Assembly: GCF_900113945.1 (NCBI RefSeq)
Contig: NZ_FORG01000002.1
Span: forward strand, 248,001-312,000
Length of the DNA: 64,000 nucleotides
Direction: 5' to 3'
Source: Xenorhabdus mauleonii
GTDB taxonomy: Bacteria; Pseudomonadota; Gammaproteobacteria; Enterobacterales; Enterobacteriaceae
Below are positions 1 to 8,839 of the stretch, piece by piece. The notes under the pieces were generated by a model. It was not told the DNA's origin and made no database searches. It was given only the letters and a program-made list of their open reading frames with translations. A program made the translations under genes and the position numbers. Every line of letters begins with the position of its first letter. Position 1 is the stretch's first letter.

Positions 1-716
1 AACAAAATGGCGTAAAGGCCATAGCAACAACCAGTGCCGGTATATCTTGGAGTTTAGGTTATCCCGATAATCAATTAGCCGATAGAAAAACGATCATTAA
101 AGTGCTTGATTTGATCATTTCTAACACTGATCTTCCTGTTTCTGCTGACATAGAAGATGGTTTATTAAGCATTGGTGAAAATATGGAGCATCTTGTTCAA
201 GATCTCTATTCCGTCGGATGTGTTGGTATTAATATTGAAGATTCCAAACTGGGTAAATCACTGTCGATTGAAGATGGAGCCGCACGTATAGCTGCGGTTC
301 GTGCTGCCGCAAAAAAAATAAATTATGATTTATTTATCAATGCCCGTATAGATTCATGGCTTCGCGGTGAAAGTAGAGATCATGAGCATTTCATTTCCCG
401 CGCTAATGCCTATCTTGCAGCTGGTGCAGATTGTATTTTTATTCCCGGTTTAATCGATTTAAAAGCCTGCCAAACAATCAGTTCCCAAATTAATGGCCCA
501 TTGAATATCATGGCTCTTCCAAATGGCCCTAGCGCAGAAGAGTTTTTTAATGCTGGCGCAAAACGAATTTCAGGGGGTGCCTTTTTTGCAGAGCAGGCCT
601 ATGGCTTTACCCAATTTGGCATGGAAACTTTTTTGACAAAAGGTGTTTTACTGCCTAATGACCAAGTAAAATTAAATTATATGGATTTAAATAAATTACT
701 TTCCCATAAAAAATAA
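1..716 (+). CDS. Isocitrate lyase/PEP mutase family protein, 5' end outside window
   Basis: The frame is open from base 3 at the window edge, so the visible 237 residues are the C-terminal part; a GTG at 102 is internal and not the true start. The first visible residues (ATTSAGISWSLGYPD, just after the edge) and the later stretch around EDGLLS..NIED are typical of the phosphoenolpyruvate mutase/isocitrate lyase TIM-barrel superfamily, whose members act on C-C or C-P bonds of 2-oxo acids using Mg2+. The family is usually about 250-290 residues long, so only a few tens of residues should be missing. The exact substrate cannot be told from the sequence; many chromosomal homologues are annotated as carboxyvinyl-carboxyphosphonate phosphorylmutase-like without proof. 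A good terminator hairpin follows, so it ends its own transcript. Confidence 0.8.
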   Translation, partial: QNGVKAIATTSAGISWSLGYPDNQLADRKTIIKVLDLIISNTDLPVSADIEDGLLSIGENMEHLVQDLYSVGCVGINIEDSKLGKSLSIEDGAARIAAVRAAAKKINYDLFINARIDSWLRGESRDHEHFISRANAYLAAGADCIFIPGLIDLKACQTISSQINGPLNIMALPNGPSAEEFFNAGAKRISGGAFFAEQAYGFTQFGMETFLTKGVLLPNDQVKLNYMDLNKLLSHKK

Positions 717-721
717 TGCCA

Positions 722-753
722 TACCCCACTTATGCAAAAAGTGGGGTAATTAT
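722..753 (+). terminator. Terminator hairpin after the PEP-mutase-family gene
   Basis: The arms TACCCCACT and AGTGGGGTA flank a short A-rich loop just after the stop codon, followed by an AT-rich tract. The U-run is weak, so this may be an imperfect intrinsic terminator. Confidence 0.6.
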
Positions 754-964
754 AAAGAGTGATGTTTATAAAAAAATATGTGATCTATTTTGCAATATCT
801 GAATTTTTATTAACAGATAATAGAAAAAAATTTCTTGAATGGGCATGAACTTTAGCAACATAATCTCTTTTCAAAGAGATCTATGTTTCATTGGAAACTA
901 ATCTTTTGAGGATAGGGTATTTTACCTGAATGCGGGTCTTAAACATCAGATAGCGAAATCTGGT

Positions 965-1336
965 ATGAGTCAAACGTTAAATTCTCAATCTAAATTATTA
1001 GATAATCCTTGTATAAGCTGTGGGGCTTGTTGTTCATATTTTCGTGTTTCATTTTATTGGGCTGAAGCTGAAGATGGCGGTGGTACAGTTCCTGTCTCCA
1101 GGACTGAAAAATTAAATGATTTTATGCGGTGTATGAAAGGCACAAATGAACCACGCCCACGTTGTATAAATTTATGTGGTGAAATAGGTAAATCTGTTTC
1201 TTGTTCTATCTACCATAATAGGCCCTCACCTTGCAGAGAGTTTCCCCAAGCCTGGGAAACCAACGATTATAATGAGAATTGTGATCGTGCCAGAGCAGCC
1301 CATGGCCTTCCTCCCCTGCCAAAGCCCCAGACATAA
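965..1336 (+). CDS. YkgJ-type cysteine cluster protein
   Basis: Predicted 123-residue soluble protein with a CISCGACC motif near residues 17-24 and further cysteines at about 56, 67, 71, 80, 90 and 106. This spacing is that of the YkgJ/UPF0153 family (zinc- or iron-sulfur-binding cysteine cluster proteins). The biochemical role of the family is not established, so none is proposed. The length agrees with enterobacterial members (about 110-125 residues). It stands alone between two non-coding stretches and is not obviously co-transcribed with the following mtn genes, which begin 150 bases downstream behind their own ribosome binding site. Confidence 0.8.
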   Translation: MSQTLNSQSKLLDNPCISCGACCSYFRVSFYWAEAEDGGGTVPVSRTEKLNDFMRCMKGTNEPRPRCINLCGEIGKSVSCSIYHNRPSPCREFPQAWETNDYNENCDRARAAHGLPPLPKPQT

Positions 1337-1490
1337 CTGTTGTTTCACTCAATGGAAATTCGTTAGTTTCATCACAGAATATTAACTTTTGTGTATCTAT
1401 AGTTAACAATTCTAAAAAATCATTACAGCAGAATAAGTTATCGCTGTGCAATTTATGAACTCTTTCATGAAATTATCAGGATGAAAAAGA

Positions 1491-2756
1491 ATGTCTGCTC
1501 ATGTCCCTACAGACTATACCCCACAAAATTGTGAATCTTTACCAAACTACCTTGCAAAAAAATTACCGGAAACTATTTCACTTGGAGGCCTACCTGAAAG
1601 CTGGCAAGTACAAGAAGTGGGTGATGGAAATCTCAATTTAGTGTTTATTGTTTCAGGCAAGGAAAAAACAATTGTCGTAAAACAAGCTCTGCCCTATGTG
1701 AGAGCCGCAGGTGAATCTTGGCCGCTTTCTCTTTCCCGTTCATATTTTGAATATAATGCTTTGCTTGAAGAGAATAAAATTGCCGGAGTATATGTTCCTG
1801 ATGTCTATTTTTATGATGAAGATATCTCGCTCTTTGCCATGGAGTATTTATCTGATCATATCATCCTGCGCAAACAGTTAATTGCCGGAAAAAAGATCCC
1901 TTATCTTGCAGAAAATATTGGAGTTTTTCTTGCCAAGACATTATTCCATACCTCAGATATTGGAATAAGTGGCAAGGAGAAAAAAGAGCTCCTAGCTCTC
2001 TTCACCAATAATCATGAACTTTGCAAAATTACCGAAGACCTGATTTTCACTGAGCCTTATTTTAAGGCAGAAAGAAATAACTGGACTTCTCCCCAACTCG
2101 ACGATGAAATCTACGCTATTTGGCAAGATAGAGCGTTAATTCAAACAGCCATGCAGTATAAATATCAGTTTATGACAAATGCACAATCGTTACTGCACGG
2201 CGATCTCCATTCCGGCTCCATTATGGTGGCATCAAGCTCCGTAAAAGTGATTGATCCAGAATTCAGTTTTATGGGGCCAATGGCATTTGATATTGGTAAC
2301 TACATCGGTAATTTGTTGATGGCCTATTTTGCCCAACCGGCTTTACGGGAAAATAGCGCGCAATGTTCTGATTATCAGGCATGGCTTTTGGAACAAATCG
2401 AAACAACATGGTCGGTTTTTGAACACAAATTCCGCCAATTGTGGAATGAAAAAGAGAGCGGGGATGCCTACCCAATCAAGCTTTATCAACAAGGCGAGTT
2501 CGATTCATCGTTTCTGAAAGCCGCACAGGATGAGTTTTTGTCCACTTTATTTAAGGATACGCTCGCCTATGCCGGATTTGAAATCAATCGACGCATTATT
2601 GGTTTTGCCGGTGTTGCCGATTTCCAACAGATTGAAGACCAAAATCAACGTGCAGCTTGCCAGAAAAGTGCACTGAAGTTAGCTCGAGAATTAATCGTTA
2701 ATCGAGAGAATTACCCTAATTTTTCTCTGATTAAACGCTATATAGCACAATGTTAA
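1491..2756 (+). CDS. mtnK: 5-methylthioribose kinase
   Basis: Predicted 421-residue kinase that phosphorylates 5-methylthioribose (or 5-deoxyribose) with ATP to give the 1-phosphate. It carries the aminoglycoside-phosphotransferase-like fold: a GDGNLNLVF loop near residue 45, the catalytic HGDLHSGSI motif near 236-244, and the metal-binding IDPEFSFMGP stretch near 254-263. Length fits MtnK (about 400). The start is set by a CAGGA ribosome site about 10 bases upstream. It is followed after 9 bases by mtnA and then by a class II aldolase, forming one operon for salvage of the methylthioribose or 5-deoxyribose moiety of SAM by-products. Confidence 0.93.
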   Translation: MSAHVPTDYTPQNCESLPNYLAKKLPETISLGGLPESWQVQEVGDGNLNLVFIVSGKEKTIVVKQALPYVRAAGESWPLSLSRSYFEYNALLEENKIAGVYVPDVYFYDEDISLFAMEYLSDHIILRKQLIAGKKIPYLAENIGVFLAKTLFHTSDIGISGKEKKELLALFTNNHELCKITEDLIFTEPYFKAERNNWTSPQLDDEIYAIWQDRALIQTAMQYKYQFMTNAQSLLHGDLHSGSIMVASSSVKVIDPEFSFMGPMAFDIGNYIGNLLMAYFAQPALRENSAQCSDYQAWLLEQIETTWSVFEHKFRQLWNEKESGDAYPIKLYQQGEFDSSFLKAAQDEFLSTLFKDTLAYAGFEINRRIIGFAGVADFQQIEDQNQRAACQKSALKLARELIVNRENYPNFSLIKRYIAQC

Positions 2757-2765
2757 GAGGCTGAA

Positions 2766-3869
2766 ATGAAAATTAATGGTATCCATTACCGTTCTGTTTG
2801 GCTTGCTGATGATGGTCATACCATCGAAATTTTCGATCAGACCAAACTTCCTTTCGAAGTACAGATAATTCAACTGCAGACAATGCAAGATGTCGCCACC
2901 GCCATCAAAGAAATGTGGGTACGGGGAGCACCCTTGATTGGTGCAGTTGCCGCATATGGCATGGCCCTGGCTATGCGTCAGAGCAGTAATGATGAAAATC
3001 TACAGCACGCGTACGATACATTGATTAAAACCCGACCTACCGCTATTAATTTGAAATGGGCGCTGGATAGGTTATATCAGGCACTGGAAAATGTTGAATA
3101 TTCGTTACGTGAAGCTATCGCTTATCGCATCGCCAATGAAATCGCCGATGAAGATGTGGAGCTGTGCCGCAAAATAGGTGAACATGGTTTAAATATCATA
3201 CAAAAGTATGCCGCACATAAGCCCGCAGGCGAACCAGTCAATATTTTGACTCATTGCAACGCAGGCTGGCTTGCAACTGTTGATTGGGGAACTGCGCTGG
3301 CTCCGATTTATATGGCACATGATGCAGGGATTAACGTTCATGTCTGGGTTGATGAAACCCGCCCACGCAATCAGGGTGGATTGACGTCGTTTGAATTAGG
3401 CTCACACGGTGTGCCACACACTCTCATTGCTGATAATGCAGGAGGTCATTTGATGCAGCACGGCAAAGTCGATCTCTGCATTGTCGGTACAGACCGTACC
3501 ACTGCCAGAGGTGATGTGTGCAATAAAATCGGAACTTATCTTAAGGCATTGGCGGCTAAAGCCAATCAAGTACCTTTTTATGTTGCCCTTCCTTCACCAA
3601 CACTGGATTTTACCGTTTGGGATGGAGTGAAAGAAATTCCGATCGAGGAGCGAGCTGGGGAAGAGCAATCCCATGTATATGGAATCAATCCTGAAGGTAC
3701 ACGGAGTTGGGTAAATACGGCGCCACAAGGAACAACTTGCGGAAATTATGCCTTTGATGTCACACCTGCTGAATTTATTAGCGGATTGATTACAGAACGC
3801 GGGGTTTGTGAAGCCAGCGCAGAGGGGCTGCAAATGCTTTTCCCTGATTTATGCAAACAGCAACCGTAA
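2766..3869 (+). CDS. mtnA: S-methyl-5-thioribose-1-phosphate isomerase
   Basis: Predicted 367-residue aldose-ketose isomerase that converts 5-methylthioribose-1-phosphate to 5-methylthioribulose-1-phosphate. The family signatures are clear: [17 protein letters not shown] near residues 51-67, [11 protein letters not shown] with the catalytic cysteine near 163, and [16 protein letters not shown] with the catalytic aspartate near 243. It belongs to the eIF2B-related fold. Length is normal. The gene lies between mtnK and a fuculose-phosphate-aldolase-like gene; that third gene decides what happens to the ketose phosphate. Confidence 0.95.
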   Translation: MKINGIHYRSVWLADDGHTIEIFDQTKLPFEVQIIQLQTMQDVATAIKEMWVRGAPLIGAVAAYGMALAMRQSSNDENLQHAYDTLIKTRPTAINLKWALDRLYQALENVEYSLREAIAYRIANEIADEDVELCRKIGEHGLNIIQKYAAHKPAGEPVNILTHCNAGWLATVDWGTALAPIYMAHDAGINVHVWVDETRPRNQGGLTSFELGSHGVPHTLIADNAGGHLMQHGKVDLCIVGTDRTTARGDVCNKIGTYLKALAAKANQVPFYVALPSPTLDFTVWDGVKEIPIEERAGEEQSHVYGINPEGTRSWVNTAPQGTTCGNYAFDVTPAEFISGLITERGVCEASAEGLQMLFPDLCKQQP

Positions 3870-3890
3870 TGGCTATGCAAGGTGACACTC

Positions 3891-4535
3891 ATGAATAGAG
3901 AGCAAATCGCTCAAGAGATTATTGATACTTGTCTCAAAATGAATGCACTTGGATTGAATCAAGGGACATCCGGCAATATTAGTGCTCGCTATCAAAATGG
4001 CTTTTTAATTACTCCCAGCGGTATCCCTTATGACAAGCTGACACCTGATCAAATCGTGTATGTAAGCGATAAAGGGGAATATGACGCTGGCAAAGTACCT
4101 TCAAGCGAATGGCATTTTCATCTGTCTTGCTATCAAGCCCGCCCTGAGCTCAATGCTGTTGTCCACAACCATGCAGTTAACGCAACAGCCGTTTCAATTC
4201 TCAATCACGCCATTCCTGCCATTCACTATATGATAGCTGTCACGGGCACCGATCATGTCCCATGCATTCCTTATGCTACTTTTGGAACATTTGAGCTGGC
4301 TGATAGTGTACAAGCAGGGATCAAGCACAGTAAGGCGCTATTGATGCAGCATCATGGCATGATCGCCATGGAAATCAATCTGGAAAAAGCACTGTGGCTG
4401 GCTAATGAGATTGAAATTTTGGCGCAACTTTATTTGAAGGTGCTTCCAATCATGGAAAAAGTGCCTGTTCTTTCTCAAGCCGAAATGCAACGGGTTTTAG
4501 AAAAATTCAAGCGCTATGGATTAAAGACCAAATAA
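3891..4535 (+). CDS. Class II aldolase, FucA-like; probable 5-methylthioribulose-1-phosphate / 5-deoxyribulose-1-phosphate aldolase
   Basis: Predicted 214-residue zinc-dependent class II aldolase very like L-fuculose-phosphate aldolase in length and motifs: NQGTSGNIS near residue 23, TPSGIPYDKL near 44, the acid SSEWHFH near 71, the zinc histidine pair VHNHAV near 92 and a third histidine in MQHHGMIA near 155. I chose the ATG at 3891 rather than the GTG at 3882 because an AAGG ribosome site precedes it at the right distance and the protein then begins like FucA. Directly behind mtnK-mtnA, and with no fucose genes nearby, it most likely cleaves the ketose-1-phosphate to DHAP plus (methylthio)acetaldehyde, as in the DHAP shunt described in Rhodospirillum rubrum and extraintestinal E. 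coli. True L-fuculose-1-phosphate activity remains possible. Confidence 0.85.
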   Translation: MNREQIAQEIIDTCLKMNALGLNQGTSGNISARYQNGFLITPSGIPYDKLTPDQIVYVSDKGEYDAGKVPSSEWHFHLSCYQARPELNAVVHNHAVNATAVSILNHAIPAIHYMIAVTGTDHVPCIPYATFGTFELADSVQAGIKHSKALLMQHHGMIAMEINLEKALWLANEIEILAQLYLKVLPIMEKVPVLSQAEMQRVLEKFKRYGLKTK

Positions 4536-4552
4536 ACCGAAAATCCCATATT

Positions 4553-4597
4553 GGAGAGCATTATCTTAATATTATCAGGAATGCTCTCCATTTTTTG
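4553..4597 (+). terminator. Intrinsic terminator of the mtnK-mtnA-aldolase operon
   Basis: Arms GGAGAGCAT and ATGCTCTCC with a loop of about 19 bases, followed by A and six T. It lies 18 bases after the aldolase stop. Confidence 0.85.
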
Positions 4598-4878
4598 TGA
4601 AGGGCATTTTTTGGCAAATATTTCTAATTACCAGACTGGAAATCATGCAGGAATAATACGTCTATATTTCGCTAGCAGAGATTTCTACGGCCAATGTAAA
4701 AACCATCAATTTTATTCATATTGTGCCGTTTTGAAGAAGGCTGGCGATATTTAGTTAAGGTGAGGTATTGCCAGCAAATAGTTATCTATGTTGTCATTGG
4801 GTTATAACAGTGACAGATTATTGCATAATAAATAATCTGATCATTTTAAAAAAACGAGTAATTAAATAGGACGAATCA
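4598..4878. other. Non-coding interval before the small hydrolase
   Basis: AT-rich, with only short spurious reading frames. It must hold the promoter of the hydrolase gene; I see no strong sigma-70 match or repeat to name. Confidence 0.5.
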
Positions 4879-5484
4879 ATGACATTAGAAACGATAAATA
4901 ATAATGGATTGTTTGCTGGTAAAAAAATAATTGTTATTCACGGTTACACAGCGTCACCTGCATCACATTGGTTTCCCTGGTTGAAAGAAGTTCTTACCGC
5001 ACAAGGGGCGGAAGTGGTAATCCCAGAAATGCCTGATTCTTCCTCCCCCAAGCCTGAGTCATGGGCTAATGCACTAATGAATATCGCCGCCGACATAGAC
5101 GAGAATACCCTCTTGATTAGTCACAGTCTTGGCAGCATTACAACATTGCGGCATTTGGAGGCAATACGTTCAGAATCCCTGCGTATTGGCGGATATATTT
5201 GGGTTGCTGGATGCGACTCATCTCAGAAGACCTTGCCAGAATTAGATGCATTCTTCACTAATGAACCGCTGGATTATTCTTATCTGCGCGGTTTGACAGA
5301 ACACCGTGTCTCCATCATTTCAGCCAATGATGAAATTGTTTCTCCCCAATCTTCCTATGCATTGGCTCATGCGTTGCAAACGGAAATTATAACAATTGAG
5401 AATGGTGGACATTTTCTTGATAGAGACGGCTTTACCCGTCTATTGCCCGTTTATGATGCACTAGTCGCGATGGTGTCAAAATAA
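4879..5484 (+). CDS. RBBP9/YdeN-type alpha/beta hydrolase
   Basis: Predicted 201-residue serine hydrolase. The strand-turn IVIHGYTASPASHWFPWL near residues 18-35 gives the HG oxyanion motif, the nucleophile elbow is SHSLGS near residue 75, a likely acid lies in SANDEIVSP near 155 and the histidine is in NGGHFLDRDG near 180. This pattern and size are those of the RBBP9/YdeN family of small esterase-like proteins, for which physiological substrates are unclear. There is no signal peptide, so it is cytosolic. An AGGA ribosome site precedes the ATG. It is monocistronic, ending before an inverted repeat and the convergent tRNA cluster. Confidence 0.82.
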   Translation: MTLETINNNGLFAGKKIIVIHGYTASPASHWFPWLKEVLTAQGAEVVIPEMPDSSSPKPESWANALMNIAADIDENTLLISHSLGSITTLRHLEAIRSESLRIGGYIWVAGCDSSQKTLPELDAFFTNEPLDYSYLRGLTEHRVSIISANDEIVSPQSSYALAHALQTEIITIENGGHFLDRDGFTRLLPVYDALVAMVSK

Positions 5485-5499
5485 ATAGATGGTACTTTT

Positions 5500-5536
5500 C
5501 AATTATCCAGTTTCTTATGCTTAATCTGGATAATTG
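5500..5536. terminator. Inverted repeat between the hydrolase gene and the tRNA cluster
   Basis: Perfect 11-base arms CAATTATCCAG and CTGGATAATTG around a 15-base loop, between convergent transcripts. It lacks a strong T-run on either side, so termination is likely but not certain. Confidence 0.5.
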
Positions 5537-5678
5537 AATGTTTAAATGTATCTTCCGCGGCGGAAGTCACAGAAAAACAACTCACTGTTTAAAATTATTT
5601 CAAACAATCAATTTAAAAAATAATTAGATTAACTTAGGAAACTACAGGGAATAAATATAGGGAGATATTTAGATGAAG

Positions 5679-5754
5679 TGGTGGGCGATACCAGATTCGA
5701 ACTGATGACCCCCTCCTTGTAAGGGAGATGCTCTACCAACTGAGCTAATCGCCC
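5679..5754 (-). tRNA. tRNA-Val (anticodon TAC)
   Basis: 76-base cloverleaf with encoded CCA. The acceptor arm GGGCGAT pairs with ATCGCCC, and the anticodon loop reads CTTACAA. It is the last gene of the minus-strand Val-Val-Val-Lys-Lys-Lys-Val cluster, and looks identical to the Val copies at the other end. Confidence 0.97.
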
Positions 5755-5777
5755 ACTTCATATCGGTCTTACCTAAA

Positions 5778-5853
5778 TGGTGGGTCGTGCAGGATTCGAA
5801 CCTGCGACCAATTGATTAAAAGTCAACTGCTCTACCGACTGAGCTAACGACCC
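5778..5853 (-). tRNA. tRNA-Lys (anticodon TTT), copy 3
   Basis: 76-base cloverleaf with encoded CCA. The acceptor arm GGGTCGT pairs with ACGACCC, and the anticodon loop is CTTTTAA. It is one of three identical copies spaced exactly 106 bases apart. Confidence 0.97.
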
Positions 5854-5883
5854 AATTAGGTAATTCTGATTTTTATATCTAAA

Positions 5884-5959
5884 TGGTGGGTCGTGCAGGA
5901 TTCGAACCTGCGACCAATTGATTAAAAGTCAACTGCTCTACCGACTGAGCTAACGACCC
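5884..5959 (-). tRNA. tRNA-Lys (anticodon TTT), copy 2
   Basis: Same 76-base sequence as the neighbouring lysine tRNAs, with encoded CCA. The 30-base spacers on each side resemble each other, which shows tandem duplication. Confidence 0.97.
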
Positions 5960-5989
5960 AATTAGATAATTTTGATTTTGATATTTGAA

Positions 5990-6065
5990 TGGTGGGTCGT
6001 GCAGGATTCGAACCTGCGACCAATTGATTAAAAGTCAACTGCTCTACCGACTGAGCTAACGACCC
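5990..6065 (-). tRNA. tRNA-Lys (anticodon TTT), copy 1
   Basis: Same 76-base sequence as the next two lysine tRNAs. It corresponds by position to lysV of the E. coli valU-valX-valY-lysV operon. Confidence 0.97.
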
Positions 6066-6107
6066 ATTCTAAATATCGATGTGATACTGCGAAACAATCT
6101 AATGAAG

Positions 6108-6183
6108 TGGTGGGCGATACCAGATTCGAACTGATGACCCCCTCCTTGTAAGGGAGATGCTCTACCAACTGAGCTAATCGCCC
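6108..6183 (-). tRNA. tRNA-Val (anticodon TAC)
   Basis: 76-base cloverleaf with encoded CCA and anticodon loop CTTACAA. It is the third valine gene in transcription order, like E. coli valY. Confidence 0.97.
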
Positions 6184-6227
6184 ACTTCATGATGACTATA
6201 ACGACATCTATACCACTGATTTATGAT

Positions 6228-6303
6228 TGGTGGGCGATACCAGATTCGAACTGATGACCCCCTCCTTGTAAGGGAGATGCTCTACCAACTGAGCTAATCG
6301 CCC
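6228..6303 (-). tRNA. tRNA-Val (anticodon TAC)
   Basis: 76-base cloverleaf with encoded CCA, same sequence as the flanking valine genes. Second in transcription order. Confidence 0.97.
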
Positions 6304-6386
6304 AATCATAAATTTTACTTCTTTATCAAGTACTTATCACTACGGTTATCTTTGCCATATTAATTACAGATTATCACTGCAATGTA

Positions 6387-6462
6387 TGGTGGGCGATACC
6401 AGATTCGAACTGATGACCCCCTCCTTGTAAGGGAGATGCTCTACCAACTGAGCTAATCGCCC
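6387..6462 (-). tRNA. tRNA-Val (anticodon TAC), first gene of the operon
   Basis: 76-base cloverleaf with encoded CCA. It lies immediately downstream of a near-consensus promoter on the minus strand, so it is the first gene of the seven-tRNA operon. Confidence 0.97.
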
Positions 6463-6472
6463 CGTCGTGATG

Positions 6473-6507
6473 GAGTCGCATTATAGGGATAGTTCGAGGT
6501 GAGTCAA
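6473..6507 (-). promoter_or_regulatory. Sigma-70 promoter of the Val/Lys tRNA operon
   Basis: On the minus strand, -35 TTGACT (6507-6502) and -10 TATAAT (6485-6480) are separated by 16 bases. A GC-rich discriminator GCGACTCC follows, as expected for a growth-rate and stringently controlled stable-RNA promoter. Confidence 0.85.
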
Positions 6508-6631
6508 CGGTTTTTATTACGAAAACTATCGTTCGTTGTAAAATTAAACAGAATGAAACAATTATAATCACGCCAGGGTAGCATTTAATCAACGTCTTTT
6601 AGCTTTTCTTAATAACCTACCGTTAACGCCA

Positions 6632-6659
6632 TTGAGGAATTGAAGTCCAGTGATAAAAT
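6632..6659 (+). promoter_or_regulatory. Possible gltX promoter
   Basis: TTGAGG (6632-6637) and TAAAAT (6654-6659) with a 16-base spacer lie 73 bases before the gltX start codon. The match is fair, not strong. Confidence 0.4.
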
Positions 6660-6731
6660 ACCCCCCACTATTGTTACATCAATCATCCAAAACGTTATCT
6701 AAAAAGAGAAACGTAATTAAGGCAATTCCTG

Positions 6732-8147
6732 ATGAGTAAAATAAAAACCCGTTTTGCACCAAGTCCAACTGGCTATCTTCACGTTGGTGGTGCACGTACC
6801 GCTCTTTATTCTTGGTTATACAGCCGCCACAATAAAGGTGAGTTTGTTCTTCGTATTGAAGACACCGATCTGGAGCGTTCCACTCAAGATGCTATCGACG
6901 CAATTATGGACGGGATGAACTGGTTAAATCTGAATTGGGATGAAGGCCCATATTATCAGACCAAACGTTTCGATCGTTACAACCAAGTTATTGATGAAAT
7001 GCTGGAGCAAGGTACCGCTTACCGCTGCTATTGTTCCAAAGAACATTTGGAACAACTGCGTGAAACTCAAATGGCAAATGGTGAAAAGCCACGTTATAAC
7101 GGGCATTGCCGTGATAGTGATTGCCAGCACAGTCATGATGAGCCGCATGTTGTGCGTTTCCGCAATCCACAGGAAGGTTCTGTTATTTTTAATGACAGCA
7201 TCCGTGGTCCAATTGAATTCAGCAACCAAGAACTGGATGATTTGATTATTCGTCGCACCGACGGTTCACCGACTTATAACTTCTGTGTGGTAATTGATGA
7301 CTGGGATATGGAAATTACCCACGTTATTCGTGGTGAAGACCATATTAACAATACGCCACGTCAGATTAATATCCTGAAAGCCCTTGGCGCTCCAGTACCA
7401 GAATATGCACACGTATCCATGATCCTTGGCGATGATGGCAAAAAACTGTCCAAACGCCACGGTGCGGTCAGCGTAATGCAGTATCGCGACGACGGTTATC
7501 TGCCAGAAGCTCTGCTGAACTATTTGGTACGTCTGGGCTGGTCACATGGCGATCAAGAAATTTTCACCATTGAAGAAATGACAGAATTATTCAGTCTGGA
7601 TGCCATCAGCAAATCCGCCAGTGCATTCAATACTGAAAAACTGCAATGGTTGAACCATCATTACATCAATACCCTGCCAGCAGAAAAAGTTGCTGTGCAT
7701 TTGGCATGGCACATTGAGCAGCAAAGCATTGATACCCGCACTGGCCCAGAGCTGGTTGATTTGATCAAATTGTTGGGCGAGCGCTGCAAGACACTGAAAG
7801 AAATGGCCGGGTCTTGCCGCTACTTCTATGAAGAATTTGCAGAGTTTGATGCTGATGCGGCGAAAAAACACTTGCGCCCTGTTGCCCGTCAGCCTCTGGA
7901 AGTAGCCCGTGCCAAACTGGCAGACATTACTGAATGGACTCCAGAAAATATCCATCATGCCATTCAGGCAACCGCTGACGAATTGGAAGTGGGTATGGGT
8001 AAAGTTGGTATGCCACTGCGTGTTGCTGTTACAGGTGCAAGTCAATCACCGAGTGTTGATGTAACAATTCATGCCATCAACCAAATCCGTTCTTTGGCTC
8101 GTATTGATAAAGCACTGGCTTACATCGCTCAGCGCGAAGCTCAATAA
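6732..8147 (+). CDS. gltX: Glutamate--tRNA ligase
   Basis: Predicted 471-residue cytosolic class I aminoacyl-tRNA synthetase that charges tRNA-Glu with glutamate. It has the HIGH-type signature [15 protein letters not shown] near residues 11-25, the zinc-binding cysteine stretch YCSKEHLEQ ... CRDSDCQH near 98-127, and the KMSKS-type KKLSKRHG motif near 236-243. Length equals the E. coli enzyme (471). As in E. coli, it is divergent from the Val/Lys tRNA operon and has alanine tRNA genes on its other side. A terminator hairpin follows. Confidence 0.98.
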   Translation: MSKIKTRFAPSPTGYLHVGGARTALYSWLYSRHNKGEFVLRIEDTDLERSTQDAIDAIMDGMNWLNLNWDEGPYYQTKRFDRYNQVIDEMLEQGTAYRCYCSKEHLEQLRETQMANGEKPRYNGHCRDSDCQHSHDEPHVVRFRNPQEGSVIFNDSIRGPIEFSNQELDDLIIRRTDGSPTYNFCVVIDDWDMEITHVIRGEDHINNTPRQINILKALGAPVPEYAHVSMILGDDGKKLSKRHGAVSVMQYRDDGYLPEALLNYLVRLGWSHGDQEIFTIEEMTELFSLDAISKSASAFNTEKLQWLNHHYINTLPAEKVAVHLAWHIEQQSIDTRTGPELVDLIKLLGERCKTLKEMAGSCRYFYEEFAEFDADAAKKHLRPVARQPLEVARAKLADITEWTPENIHHAIQATADELEVGMGKVGMPLRVAVTGASQSPSVDVTIHAINQIRSLARIDKALAYIAQREAQ

Positions 8148-8179
8148 ATCGCCATTGCATAATTTGGCATAACATAATA

Positions 8180-8214
8180 AAGGCACTCAATTTATTGTAG
8201 TGCCTTTATTTTTA
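8180..8214 (+). terminator. gltX terminator
   Basis: AAGGCACT ... AGTGCCTT arms around AT-rich loop bases, followed by a T-rich run. Confidence 0.85.
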
Positions 8215-8275
8215 TCACTTAAATTAATCATTGCTGGCTTTTTCAGCATTTACACAATGAATATTAATGAACCCA

Positions 8276-8304
8276 TTGACAGAATTCTCCGGGTCTCATA
8301 TGAT
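8276..8304 (+). promoter_or_regulatory. Promoter of the tRNA-Ala pair
   Basis: Consensus -35 TTGACA and -10 TATGAT with a 17-base spacer end 27 bases before the first tRNA-Ala. Confidence 0.85.
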
Positions 8305-8331
8305 TCGCCCCGTTCTACAGGATTTTGATTT

Positions 8332-8407
<76 letters not shown>

Positions 8408-8462
8408 AATACTTGTGATTTCCAGTCAGTATTTGGTTATTCAAAATCTGAACCACATTTGT

Positions 8463-8538
<76 letters not shown>

Positions 8539-8541
8539 AAA

Positions 8542-8583
8542 TAAAACCCCCTGAAAACGCCTGTTTTCAGGGGGTTTTATTTT
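8542..8583 (+). terminator. Terminator of the tRNA-Ala operon
   Basis: Perfect stem CCCCCTGAAAAC / GTTTTCAGGGGG with a four-base loop and flanking A and T runs, so it should work in both directions. Confidence 0.92.
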
Positions 8584-8839
8584 GGCTGACATATTGCCGT
8601 ATTTATTTTTTACTAATATACTTTCCTTTGATTTTATAAGTTTGTTATTTCATTGCACTTATAACTAAAAATATCTATCTATTTTGATGTAAGCTAGCCT
8701 CATTCAGTTCCAGTACCTACCCCTTTATATTTTCGTTAACAAACAATAAATCTGAAAATTAGCAGAAAAACTTGCAAAAACTCTTTTATCTTAAATTCCG
8801 GGAAAAGCAATGTAGCAATAAAATCCAATAAGGATAGTT

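Noticed and set aside
4551-4754. 67-residue open frame after the aldolase gene
   Set aside because: It begins inside the terminator hairpin and has no family resemblance.
6374-6592. 72-residue open frame over tRNA-Val and its promoter
   Set aside because: It lies on top of a clear tRNA gene and promoter.
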